DNA of 64,000 nt. Source: DATDFB01 sp036522835. GTDB taxonomy: Bacteria > Acidobacteriota > Thermoanaerobaculia > Gp7-AA8. Within the stretch, counting starts at the first letter, position 1. Each line of letters starts with the position of its first letter. The notes beneath the pieces were generated by a model that was given only the letters and a program-made list of their open reading frames with translations, was not told the DNA's origin and ran no database searches. Positions 9,172-16,492 of this stretch are shown here, in pieces. The stretch lies in contig DATDFB010000256.1 of NCBI GenBank assembly GCA_036522835.1, forward strand, positions 5,664 through 69,663. Direction: 5' to 3'. The position numbers and the translations under genes were made by a program.

Positions 9172-9750
9172 TTATCTCTCGCGCCGCGCCAACTCTCCTT
9201 CGACGTCCGTCCAGGTCACGCCCTCGTTCACCATCAGCGCCTCGAGGTGATAGACCAGATCGGCAATCTCCGACACCAGCCGCTCGCGCGATTCATGAGA
9301 CGCGGCGATGACGACCTCCGTCGCCTCCTCGTTCACCTTCTTCAAGATCTTGGCGCGCCCGGCGTTGAAGAGCGACGCCGAGTACGACCCCTCCGGCCGC
9401 TCCGCGAAGCGCGACTGCAGCGTGGCGTAGAGCTTGTCGAGCGTGCGCAGCGGCACGTCCGCGAAGCACGAACGCGCGCCGGTGTGACACGCCGGTCCGT
9501 TCGGAATCACGCTGACGACGAGCGCATCGCCATCGCAGTCGGGGGCGATGTGCACGACGTGCTGCGTGTTCCCCGAGGTCGCGCCCTTGTGCCACAGCTC
9601 GTTGCGCGAGCGCGACCAGAACCACGTCTCGCCCGTCTCCTCCGTCCGCCGCAGCGACTCCTCGTTCATGTACGCCAGGGTCAGTACCTCGCCCGTGCGC
9701 GCGTCGCGCACGATCGCCGGGATCAAGCCATCGGTGAATTTCACGTTCAT
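9172..9750 (-). CDS. hisIE: Phosphoribosyl-AMP cyclohydrolase / phosphoribosyl-ATP pyrophosphatase
   Basis: A 192-residue bifunctional enzyme catalysing histidine steps 2 and 3. The HisI half (about 1-110) has 'VLTLAYMNEESL', 'ETWFWSRSRNELWHKG' and the metal-binding cluster 'DCDGDA...GPACHTG..SCF'. The HisE half (about 115-192) is helical with 'EEATEVVIAA'. It overlaps the upstream hisAF stop by four bases (ATGA), implying translational coupling. It is the last biosynthetic gene of the his operon. Confidence 0.95.
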   Translation of the reverse strand: MNVKFTDGLIPAIVRDARTGEVLTLAYMNEESLRRTEETGETWFWSRSRNELWHKGATSGNTQHVVHIAPDCDGDALVVSVIPNGPACHTGARSCFADVPLRTLDKLYATLQSRFAERPEGSYSASLFNAGRAKILKKVNEEATEVVIAASHESRERLVSEIADLVYHLEALMVNEGVTWTDVEGELARRER

Positions 9751-11270
9751 CGCCGCACCGGAATCCCTTCGCCTTCCAGATAATCCTTCACCTCGCCGAT
9801 CGACAGCTTGCGGTCATGGAACAGCGACGCCGCCAGCACCGCGCGCGCGCCGCCGGCCTCGATGGCCTCGCGGAAATCTTTGAGCTTCCCGGCGCCGCCC
9901 GAGGCGATCACGCCGACTTTCAACACGCTCGAGACGGCGCGCAGCAGCTCGACGTCGTAGCCGAGGTTCGTGCCGTCGCGGTCGACGGAGGTGAGGAGGA
10001 TCTCGCCCGCGCCGAGCTCCTTGGCGCGCTTGCACCACTCGACCGCGTCGACGCCGCTCGCTTCCTTGCCGCTGCGGACGATGGCTTCAAAACGTCCATT
10101 CAGCCGCTTTGCGTCGCACGACAGCACCACCGCCTGCACGCCGAACTCCGCCGCGCAGCGCGACAGCAGCGACGGATCGCGCAGCGCCGCGGTGTTGATG
10201 CCGACGCGGTCCGCGCCGGCGCGGAGGAGGGCGCGGAAGTCGTCGATCGAGCGCACGCCGCCGCCGACGGTGAGCGGGATGAAGAGCGCCTCGGCCACGC
10301 GGCGCACGGTGTCGAGCGCCGTGCGTTTTCCCGCATCCGTGGCCGAGATGTCGAGGATCACCAGCTCGTCCGCCCCCTCGGCCTCGTAGCGCATCGCGCA
10401 CTCCACCGGATCGCCCGCGTCGCGGATGTTCGTGAAGCTGACGCCCTTGACCACGCGGCCGTCGCGCACGTCGAGGCATGGGACGATGCGCTCCGGAATG
10501 GCGTTCGGCGTCGCCACTCTCGCGCGCGCTTCGCGCAGGTCGATGCGCCGCTCCAGCAGTGCCTTGCCGACCACGCAGTCGACGCCGAGGCGCGCCAGCG
10601 AGACCACGTCGGAGAGCGTGGAGACGCCGCCCGAGGCGATGATACTTATGGAGTGCGGCGGCCATGCCGCCGCTGTCGAACGCGCGCGAGCGGCGGCATG
10701 GCCGCCGCACTCCACAGAAAGCGAGCGATAGAGATCGAACGACGGCCCCCGCAGCGCCCCGTCGCGACGAATGTCCGTGACGAGCGCCTCTTGGATGCCG
10801 AGCGATTCCACGCGCGCCAGCACCTCGGCGAGCGAGGCGCGGGCGTCGCGCTCCCACCCGGCCACGCGCACGACGCCGTCGCGGACGTCGACCGCGGCGA
10901 TGACGCGCTCCGCGCCGAGGTCGTCGACGATGGCGCGCAGCACCTCGGGCGCGTCGGCGGCAACGGTGCCGACGACGACCTTCTCCGCGCCGGCATCGAT
11001 CCACGTCCGGGCGTCGGCAACGCTGCGGATGCCGCCGCCGACCTGCACGCGCAAGTCGCGCCGCGCCAGCCGCCGCACGACGCCCACCTCGGACGGCTTG
11101 CCGCTGCGCGACCCTTCAAGATCGACCACGTGTAGCCGCGATCCGCGCGGCACGTCGAGCCCGTCGAGCACAGCCTCGGGATCGCCGTACGTCGTGATGA
11201 GCGTGAAGTCGCCGTGCTGCAGCCGCACGACATTCCCTCGCAGCAAGTCGATCGACGGAATCACGTCCAT
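9747..11270 (-). CDS. hisAF: HisA-HisF fusion: ProFAR isomerase joined to imidazole glycerol phosphate synthase cyclase
   Basis: One uninterrupted 507-residue frame holds two homologous TIM barrels. Residues 1 to about 250 are HisA ('VIPSIDLLRG' with catalytic Asp, 'TDIRRDGAL' with the second Asp). From about 253 HisF begins with 'IVPCLDVRDGRVVKGV' and carries 'VVLSCDAKR' and 'VIASGGAGK'. The linker is only about 15 residues. These enzymes do consecutive histidine steps and are normally separate proteins. Within HisA, between 'DLYRSL' and 'IIASGGVS', a palindromic repeat (10649-10714) adds about 22 residues in a loop between two barrel strands. The gene overlaps hisH by 10 bp and hisIE by 4 bp. 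Confidence 0.9.
   Translation of the reverse strand: MDVIPSIDLLRGNVVRLQHGDFTLITTYGDPEAVLDGLDVPRGSRLHVVDLEGSRSGKPSEVGVVRRLARRDLRVQVGGGIRSVADARTWIDAGAEKVVVGTVAADAPEVLRAIVDDLGAERVIAAVDVRDGVVRVAGWERDARASLAEVLARVESLGIQEALVTDIRRDGALRGPSFDLYRSLSVECGGHAAARARSTAAAWPPHSISIIASGGVSTLSDVVSLARLGVDCVVGKALLERRIDLREARARVATPNAIPERIVPCLDVRDGRVVKGVSFTNIRDAGDPVECAMRYEAEGADELVILDISATDAGKRTALDTVRRVAEALFIPLTVGGGVRSIDDFRALLRAGADRVGINTAALRDPSLLSRCAAEFGVQAVVLSCDAKRLNGRFEAIVRSGKEASGVDAVEWCKRAKELGAGEILLTSVDRDGTNLGYDVELLRAVSSVLKVGVIASGGAGKLKDFREAIEAGGARAVLAASLFHDRKLSIGEVKDYLEGEGIPVRR
10649..10714. repeat. Perfect 26-bp inverted repeat inserted in frame in the hisA part
   Basis: Two perfect 26-bp arms (10649-10674 and 10689-10714, beginning TGGAGTGCGGCGGCCATGCC) flank a 14-base spacer. 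It is translated as a Cys/Gly/Ala-rich stretch ('VECGGHAAARARSTAAAWPP') between two HisA strands. The form (perfect palindrome, in-frame length) suggests a non-autonomous mobile hairpin that inserted without destroying the gene. Confidence 0.85.
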
Positions 11271-11836
11271 GCGACGAAGTTCCTCAGGACCTGCAAGCCC
11301 GCCTTCGAAGATTTCTCCGGGTGGAACTGCACGCCGAAGACGCGGCCTTTCTGCACCGCGGCGACAAAGGGGCCGCCATAGTCGGCGCGCGCGATGGCGT
11401 GCGGCGAGTCGAGCACGGCGTAGGAGTTGACGAAGTAGTACGAGGCGTTCGGCAAGACGCTCGACGTCACCCGATTCCAGCCGATCTGCGGCACCGGCAG
11501 CGGCCCCTCGAACTTACGCACGTCACCGCGCACGAGCCCGAGGCCGGGCGTCGTGCCCATCTCGTACGAGACGTCGAAGAGCAATTGATGCCCGACGCAG
11601 ATGCCGAGCAGCGACGCGCCGCTGTGTACGGCGCGCTTGATGGCAATGTCGATCGAGGTCTCCTCCAGCCAGCGCATGGCAGCGACGAACGAGCCGACGC
11701 CGGGCAGCACGAGCTTGCGCGCGCTCGCGATTTCGCCGGCGTCGCGCGTGATGCGCAAGCCGGCACCGGCGGTGCGCAAGGCGCGCGCGATGTTGGCCAC
11801 GTTCGCGACGGGGGAGTCGATGAGGGTGATGTTCAT
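11261..11836 (-). CDS. hisH: Imidazole glycerol phosphate synthase glutamine amidotransferase subunit
   Basis: A 191-residue class I glutaminase. The nucleophile Cys is in 'GICVGHQLLF' and the His/Glu pair in 'GVQFHPEKSS'. It supplies ammonia to the HisF barrel, here the C-terminal half of the HisAF fusion, whose gene follows with a 10-bp overlap. No Shine-Dalgarno sequence is visible, because the AT-rich palindrome 11837-11926 abuts the start codon. Confidence 0.95.
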   Translation of the reverse strand: MNITLIDSPVANVANIARALRTAGAGLRITRDAGEIASARKLVLPGVGSFVAAMRWLEETSIDIAIKRAVHSGASLLGICVGHQLLFDVSYEMGTTPGLGLVRGDVRKFEGPLPVPQIGWNRVTSSVLPNASYYFVNSYAVLDSPHAIARADYGGPFVAAVQKGRVFGVQFHPEKSSKAGLQVLRNFVAWT

Positions 11837-11926
11837 AGTTCTTAAGTTCTTAGGTTCTTAAGTTCTTAGGTTCTTTGGCACGTTCCTAAAAACTTAAGAA
11901 CTTAAGAACCTAAGAACCTAAGAACC
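11837..11926. repeat. AT-rich palindrome of tandem octamers between hisB and hisH
   Basis: The left arm is made of alternating octamers AAGTTCTT/AGGTTCTT; the right arm carries their complements (AAGAACTT, AAGAACCT). The element lies inside the his operon and fills the gap between the hisB stop and the hisH start. As RNA it would form a long, weak A-U-rich hairpin directly at the hisH start codon, so it may affect hisH expression. Its low GC contrasts with the surrounding genes. Confidence 0.8.
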
Positions 11927-11934
11927 AACGACCC

Positions 11935-12528
11935 TCAAATCACCCCCTTCGTCGACGGCACGTCCGTCCCCACCACCGCCTTCGCCTCGCGCAGCGCGAT
12001 CGCGAACGCCTTGAAGATCGACTCCGCCGCGTGGTGGCCGTTGCGGCCGCGGATCAGGTCGACGTGGACGTTGCAGGCGCACTTGTTCGCGAAGGATTTG
12101 AAGAACTCCTCGACCAGCGCGAAGGGGAAATCTTTGTGGATGAGGAGCATCTCTTTGTCGATCGGCACCTCGAAGACGAGGAAGGGGCGGCCGGCGAAGT
12201 CGACGACGACGCGCGCCAGCGCCTCGTCGAGCGGCACGTAGGCATGGCCGAAGCGGCGGATGCCGGTCTTGTCGCCGAGAGCTTTGGCGAAGGCTTCGCC
12301 GAGGACGAGGGCCGTGTCCTCGACCGTGTGGTGATAGTCGATGTGCACGTCGCCCGTGGCGGCGACGTCGAGGTCGACCTTGCCGTGGCGGGCGATCACC
12401 TCGAGCATGTGCGAGAGGAAGCCGATCGGCGTCTCGATGCGCGCGCGCGTGCCGTCGCCGTCGAGGTTCAGCGTGACGGCGACGTTCGTCTCCTTCGTGG
12501 TTCGCGTGACGGTGGCGGTGCGGCTCAT
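11935..12528 (-). CDS. hisB: Imidazoleglycerol-phosphate dehydratase
   Basis: A 197-residue monofunctional IGPD (histidine step 6). It has the two-fold pattern of metal-binding His motifs: 'HMLEVIARHG', 'DYHHTVED', 'GHAYVPLDEAL' and 'GRNGHHAAESIFKA'. The start at 12528 overlaps the hisC stop by ATGA; a longer frame upstream only reads through hisC in another frame. There is no phosphatase domain, and no separate histidinol-phosphatase gene is visible in this window. Confidence 0.95.
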   Translation of the reverse strand: MSRTATVTRTTKETNVAVTLNLDGDGTRARIETPIGFLSHMLEVIARHGKVDLDVAATGDVHIDYHHTVEDTALVLGEAFAKALGDKTGIRRFGHAYVPLDEALARVVVDFAGRPFLVFEVPIDKEMLLIHKDFPFALVEEFFKSFANKCACNVHVDLIRGRNGHHAAESIFKAFAIALREAKAVVGTDVPSTKGVI

Positions 12529-13622
12529 ACGCTCTCCTTCAGCGCTTGCAGCATGCGGTCGTTCTGCTCGGGCGATCCGATCGAGATGCGGAGGCAGTTG
12601 GCGAGGCGCGGGTAGGCGGAGACGTCGCGCACGAGAATGCCGCGCGCGAAGAGGGCCTCGAAGATCTCCTTGCTGTTGCGCTCCGCGCGAAAGGTGACGA
12701 AGTTCGCCTGCGTCGGGAAGAGCGTGATGCGCGGAATCGCCCGCATTGCGACGACCACACGCTCTCGCTCGTTGACGATCCGCGCGACGTTCGCGTCGCG
12801 GAGCTGGCGGTTCTCCAGCGCGACCGTCGCTGCCATCTCGCTGATCGCGTTCAGGGAGTAGGGGAGCTTGACCTTGCGGATCTCGCGCGCGTTTTCGGTC
12901 GTCGTCGCCACCCAGCCGACGCGCAGCGCGGCCAGGCCCCATGCCTTCGAAAATGTCGAGAACGTGACGAGGCGCGGGTGCAGCGCGGGCAGTGTCATTC
13001 CGAGCGCCGTAGAGCGCGAGGACCCCCCCGCCGCGGGGGATCCCTCGCTGCGCTCGGGATGACACTCGGCGAAGTCGCCGTAGGCGCGGTCGAAGAGCAG
13101 CATCGCCCCGCTGTCGATCAACTTCTGCAAGCCGCCCTCGGGCAGCACGCCGCCGGTCGGATTGTTGGGCGAGCAGACGATGACGACGGCGTCGCCGGTG
13201 ACGCGATCGAGGATCTCGTCGAGCGGCAACAACCCCGAGTCGGGCTCGAACTCGATCGGCATCGGCAGTCCGCCCGCGATCGTCACCAGCTTCTCGTACA
13301 GCGTGAACGTCGGCCGCGGGAAGATCACCGGCGTTCCCGGCCCGACGAACGCGCCGATCGTCGCGGCCAGGAGCTCGTTCGAGCCGTTGCCGACGTGGAT
13401 GTTCTCCGGCGCCAGGCCGTACGCCTTCGCCAACGCGTCACGCAGTGCCTGCGACTCGAAGTCGGGATAGATGTTCCACGGCCGCTCGGCGGCGCGGGCG
13501 AGCACCTGCTCCTTGAGCGCGCGCGGCCAGTCGTACGGCGACTCGTTCTGATTGAGCTTGACCTCCGCCTCGCGCAGCTCGAGCGTGTAGGCGGTCATGG
13601 CCGCTACGGCGCTGCGAGACAT
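12525..13622 (-). CDS. hisC: Histidinol-phosphate aminotransferase with repeat insertion
   Basis: A 365-residue PLP-dependent class I/II aminotransferase (histidine step 7). Visible motifs are 'KLNQNESPYDWP', 'VGNGSNELL', 'CSPNNPTGG' and the PLP-lysine region 'FSTFSKAWGLA'. A 74-bp palindromic repeat (12992-13065) is translated in frame just after 'AYGDFAE', adding about 24 residues ('CHPERSEGS...TALGMT'). The start at 13622 has GGAGGG upstream and overlaps hisD by 19 bp; a second ATG at 13598 is possible. If the loop tolerates the insert the enzyme may stay active. Confidence 0.9.
   Translation of the reverse strand: MSRSAVAAMTAYTLELREAEVKLNQNESPYDWPRALKEQVLARAAERPWNIYPDFESQALRDALAKAYGLAPENIHVGNGSNELLAATIGAFVGPGTPVIFPRPTFTLYEKLVTIAGGLPMPIEFEPDSGLLPLDEILDRVTGDAVVIVCSPNNPTGGVLPEGGLQKLIDSGAMLLFDRAYGDFAECHPERSEGSPAAGGSSRSTALGMTLPALHPRLVTFSTFSKAWGLAALRVGWVATTTENAREIRKVKLPYSLNAISEMAATVALENRQLRDANVARIVNERERVVVAMRAIPRITLFPTQANFVTFRAERNSKEIFEALFARGILVRDVSAYPRLANCLRISIGSPEQNDRMLQALKESV
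12992..13065. repeat. CHPERSEG-type palindromic repeat inserted in hisC
   Basis: Terminal inverted repeats of 15 bp with one mismatch (GTGTCATTCCGAGCG / CGCTCGGGATGACAC) enclose a GC-rich centre. When read through, this common dispersed bacterial repeat gives the peptide CHPERSEG. A partial second copy sits at 29745-29780. Confidence 0.85.
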
Positions 13623-14806
13623 GCGTCCCTCCTCGCGGCCATCGACTTCGCGTGCGCCGGCAGCCCTTCGAACTCGGCGATGCGCTCGCCGAGCGGCGCG
13701 ATCTCCATCAACTCTTCGCTCGACAGCGACACGACGTTCGAGCGCTTGACGAAGTCGTATACGCCGAGGGGCGAGAAGAAGCGCGCGCTCCCCGCGGTCG
13801 GCAGCACGTGATTCGAGCCGACGACGTAGTCGCCCGCGGCCGGCGGCGACGACGCGCCGCAGTAGATGGCCGCGCAGTTCTGTGCCTTCTCCGCGAGCGC
13901 CTCCGCATTGCGCGCGTGAATCGAGAGGTGCTCGGGTGCGATGCGGTCGGCCACGCTCACGGCCTCGTCGAGCGAGTCGACGACGAAGGCGATGGCCCGA
14001 TCCGGCATCTGCTCCGCCAGCGTGCGCGACGTCGTCAGCAAGATGACCTCGGAGTCCGTCCCATGCTCCGCCTGCGCCATCAAATCGGCGATGACGAGCG
14101 CCTCATCGGCAGTCTCGTCGGCGATGACGATCAGCTCCGTCGGCCCGGCAGTCATGTCGATGCCGACCTCGCCGATGAGCCGCGTCTTCGCCGCGTTGAC
14201 GTAGGCGTTGCCCGGCCCGACGATCTTGTCGACGCGCGCGAGCGACTCGGTGCCGAGCGCCGCCGCCGCCACGCCCGCCGCGCCGCCGCAGCGATAGATC
14301 TCGGCGATGCCGAGACGATTGCAGACGTAGTGCAGCTCGTCGCGCTCGGCCGCGGCGGGTGTCGTGATCACGACGATCTCCTCGACGCCGGCGATGCGCG
14401 CCGGCACGGCAGTCATCATCAACGTCGAGATGTAGACCGCCCGCCCGCCCGGCACGTAGCAGCCGACGCGACGGATCGGCCGCACGCGGTGCTGCACCGC
14501 CCCCCACCCGTACGGCTGCGGCAGTTGCGGGCGGTGGAAGGCGTCGATGCGCGCGATAGCGGTGTCGATGGCGTCGGCAATTTCCGTCGTCGCCTTGCGA
14601 GGCGCGATCTTGACGGCGCCGGGCGCGATCGTCACCTTGTCGAACTTCGCGATCTGCTCCGCGGCGTAGGCGTCGCCGCGCGCGCGGACGCCGGCGATGA
14701 TCGCGTCGGCCACGCGCAGCGCGTTCTCGTTCGAGGCGTTGCGCCGCGCCATGACGTCGCGCAGCGCGGACTCGCCCTCAGGGGAGTTGGCTTTGTAGAG
14801 TCGCAT
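13604..14806 (-). CDS. hisD: Histidinol dehydrogenase
   Basis: A 400-residue NAD- and zinc-dependent enzyme for the last two oxidation steps of histidine synthesis. Recognisable segments are 'GCYVPGGRAVYIST', 'VDKIVGPGNAYVNAAK', 'MTAGPTELIVIAD', the zinc-site 'QAEHGTDS' (Gln and His), 'GDYVVGSNHVLPTAG' (Asp) and 'EGLPAHAKS' (His). Slightly shorter than the 420-440 usual for the family, mainly at the N-terminus. It overlaps hisG by 29 bp. Confidence 0.95.
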   Translation of the reverse strand: MRLYKANSPEGESALRDVMARRNASNENALRVADAIIAGVRARGDAYAAEQIAKFDKVTIAPGAVKIAPRKATTEIADAIDTAIARIDAFHRPQLPQPYGWGAVQHRVRPIRRVGCYVPGGRAVYISTLMMTAVPARIAGVEEIVVITTPAAAERDELHYVCNRLGIAEIYRCGGAAGVAAAALGTESLARVDKIVGPGNAYVNAAKTRLIGEVGIDMTAGPTELIVIADETADEALVIADLMAQAEHGTDSEVILLTTSRTLAEQMPDRAIAFVVDSLDEAVSVADRIAPEHLSIHARNAEALAEKAQNCAAIYCGASSPPAAGDYVVGSNHVLPTAGSARFFSPLGVYDFVKRSNVVSLSSEELMEIAPLGERIAEFEGLPAHAKSMAARRDACLAAP

Positions 14807-15419
14807 GTTTCGCTTCCTCGATCCGGGCGATGAGCTCGCGCATGGTTTTCGTCCGCGTCCGGAAGGCGTTCTTCCCGACGATCAGACGAGGGGTGACGTC
14901 GCAGATTTTTTCCTGCAACTGTAGGTTGTGCACGCGCACGGTCTCGCCGGTCTCGACGACGTCGATGACGTGAGAGGTGAGGCTCAGCACCGCCGCCAGC
15001 TCGACCGAGCCGGCCAGCGTGACGATCTCGGCGTGCAGGCCGCGCTCGTCGAGATGTTGCCGGGCGATGCGCGGATATTTCGTGGCGATCTTGGGCGACG
15101 ACTGCTCCTCGAGGCGCGGCGCTCCCGGCCCGCCGATGATACAAAGCGCGCAGTGTCCGAACGCCAGCTCGACCGGCTGGTACGCCGTGCAGCGGTGCTC
15201 GAGAATCTGATCGAAGCCCGCGACGCCGGCGTCGGCAGCGCCGTGCTCGACGTAGACCGGCACGTCGGAGTCCTTGACGAGGATCCATTCGACGCCGCGG
15301 CGGTTGAAGACGAGCTTGCGCGACCGGATGTCGCGCTCGGACGGAACTTCGAATTGGGCGGCGGCGAAGAGCCGCAGCACCGGATCGAGAAGACGTCCTT
15401 TGGGAATGGCAATTCGCAT
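14778..15419 (-). CDS. hisG: ATP phosphoribosyltransferase, short form
   Basis: A 213-residue catalytic subunit for the first committed step of histidine synthesis, starting at 'MRIAIPKGRLLDP'. It lacks the C-terminal ACT-like regulatory domain of long HisG, so by family rule it needs HisZ, whose gene lies 7 bp upstream. The PRPP-binding segment around 'IVTLAGSVELAAVL' is present. Longer starts upstream would overlap hisZ and are unlikely. Confidence 0.95.
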   Translation of the reverse strand: MRIAIPKGRLLDPVLRLFAAAQFEVPSERDIRSRKLVFNRRGVEWILVKDSDVPVYVEHGAADAGVAGFDQILEHRCTAYQPVELAFGHCALCIIGGPGAPRLEEQSSPKIATKYPRIARQHLDERGLHAEIVTLAGSVELAAVLSLTSHVIDVVETGETVRVHNLQLQEKICDVTPRLIVGKNAFRTRTKTMRELIARIEEAKHATLQSQLP

Positions 15420-15426
15420 TAATCGC

Positions 15427-16302
15427 TCACTCGAGAAGGTCATCGATGGTGAAGGTGAAGCCGATGGCGGCCGCCGGCTGTCCGAAGGTTGAGTAGAGGT
15501 TGTCGTATCGCCCGCCGCGCGCCAGCAGTCCCTTTCCATACACGCGGAAGCGGATGCCGGTGTAGTACCCGATGGCTTCGTCGAAGTCGTCGAGATGGAG
15601 GGCGAACTCCTCGGGATCGAGCGCGCCGCCAATGGCCCGCAGACGGGCCGCCGCCTCCGGAGCGAATGGCTCGACGTCGTCGATGGTGGCTTCGCCGCCG
15701 ATCAGCTTCTTAACGACGGGCCGCAAGTCGTCCGGCAGCTCGCCGTTCGCGCGTTTGTTCGCGAGCGCGGTGGCTACGGCGGGCGAGCGCTCGATGAGCG
15801 CCGCGGCGATAGAGACGTCGTTGTAGACGATGGTGGCCCGACCGTTGAACTCGTGGACCAGCGTGGATGCGAGGCGCAGCGTGGCCACGTCGGCATCGAC
15901 GGAGCCGTCGCCGACGACTTCCGCGCCGATCTGGAAAAGCTCGCGGTTGACGCCGAGCCGCGAGGCCTCGCAGCGAATGACGTCGCCGCGGTAGAAGAGG
16001 CGGAGCGGCAGCTCGTCATCGCGCATGGCCGGCGCGAGTGCGCGGGCGAGCATGGGCGTGAAGTCGGAGCGGACGGCCACGAGCTCGCCCTCGCGGTCGA
16101 TGAAGCGATAGCTCTTGCGCGTGCTGTCGCGGTCGACGATCTCGGCGTACGGCTCGACGTAGTCGATGATCGGAAGCACGACCTCGGCGAAGCCCGCGCG
16201 CTCGAGAGCGTCGATGAAGCGCGTCTCGATGCGCCGCCGCCTGGCCGCTTCCTCCACGAGGAGGGCCCTGACGCCGATCGGATATCTCGGTGTTGAAGCC
16301 AT
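15427..16302 (-). CDS. hisZ: ATP phosphoribosyltransferase regulatory subunit
   Basis: A 291-residue HisRS-like protein without the anticodon-binding domain. The class II synthetase core is visible ('RSDFTPMLARALA', 'LFYRGDVIRCEA', 'ELFQIGAEVVG', 'LLARGGRYDNLYSTFG'). It forms a hetero-octamer with short HisG and confers feedback control. The ATG at 16302 is preferred; GGAGAAGGG just upstream serves as Shine-Dalgarno and is also the 3' arm of the attenuator terminator. First structural gene of the his operon. Confidence 0.92.
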   Translation of the reverse strand: MASTPRYPIGVRALLVEEAARRRRIETRFIDALERAGFAEVVLPIIDYVEPYAEIVDRDSTRKSYRFIDREGELVAVRSDFTPMLARALAPAMRDDELPLRLFYRGDVIRCEASRLGVNRELFQIGAEVVGDGSVDADVATLRLASTLVHEFNGRATIVYNDVSIAAALIERSPAVATALANKRANGELPDDLRPVVKKLIGGEATIDDVEPFAPEAAARLRAIGGALDPEEFALHLDDFDEAIGYYTGIRFRVYGKGLLARGGRYDNLYSTFGQPAAAIGFTFTIDDLLE

Positions 16303-16303
16303 G

Positions 16304-16402
16304 AACAAAACCCTTCTCCGGTCAAAGAGAAGGGGCTGCAGGCTTCCAAGTGTGTCTTTCGCTCAGGCGCCCCTCTCTCGACCGGGGCGCACGGAGCACC
16401 CC
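16304..16402 (-). terminator. Histidine attenuator: five mutually exclusive RNA strands ending in a terminator
   Basis: After the leader stop codon five segments can pair alternately: strand 1 GGGGTGC (16396-16402), strand 2 GCGCCCC (16384-16390), strand 3 GGGGCGC preceded by GAGAGA (16367-16380), strand 4 GCCCCTTCTC (16327-16336) and strand 5 GAGAAGGG (16311-16318), followed by TTTTGTT. The 4:5 hairpin (8 bp) plus T-run is an intrinsic terminator directly before hisZ. Pairing 1:2 (7 bp with one G-U) frees strand 3 for 4, giving an antiterminator; pairing 2:3 (7 bp) frees 4 for 5. Strand 1 starts in the leader stop codon, so a ribosome that finishes the leader would mask it. Confidence 0.8.
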
Positions 16403-16455
16403 TACATCACATGGTGGTGATGGTGGTGGTGCCGGTGAGCGAACGTAGTGAACAT
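16402..16455 (-). CDS. hisL: His operon leader peptide
   Basis: A 17-codon frame encodes MFTTFAHRHHHHHHHVM, with seven consecutive His codons plus one two residues before, immediately ahead of the attenuator and hisZ. This is the hallmark of a ribosome-stalling his leader: scarce charged His-tRNA would halt the ribosome on the His run. There is no convincing Shine-Dalgarno; the ATG lies 8 nt after the -10 box, so the transcript may be leaderless. The stop TAG overlaps attenuator strand 1. Confidence 0.85.
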   Translation of the reverse strand: MFTTFAHRHHHHHHHVM

Positions 16456-16463
16456 CGTTGGCG

Positions 16464-16492
16464 AGTGTAGAGACAGGGGGAGGCGGTGTCAA
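16464..16492 (-). promoter_or_regulatory. Sigma-70-type promoter of the his operon
   Basis: TTGACA (16487-16492) is a perfect -35 box, followed after exactly 17 bp by TACACT (16464-16469), a 4/6 match to the -10 consensus. Transcription would start at or a few bases before the hisL ATG at 16455. The -35 box overlaps the stop codon of the upstream cyclase gene. Confidence 0.75.

Noticed and set aside
11837..11926. CRISPR-like repeats between hisB and hisH
   Set aside because: The 8-bp units are contiguous without spacers and invert halfway, so this is a hairpin element.
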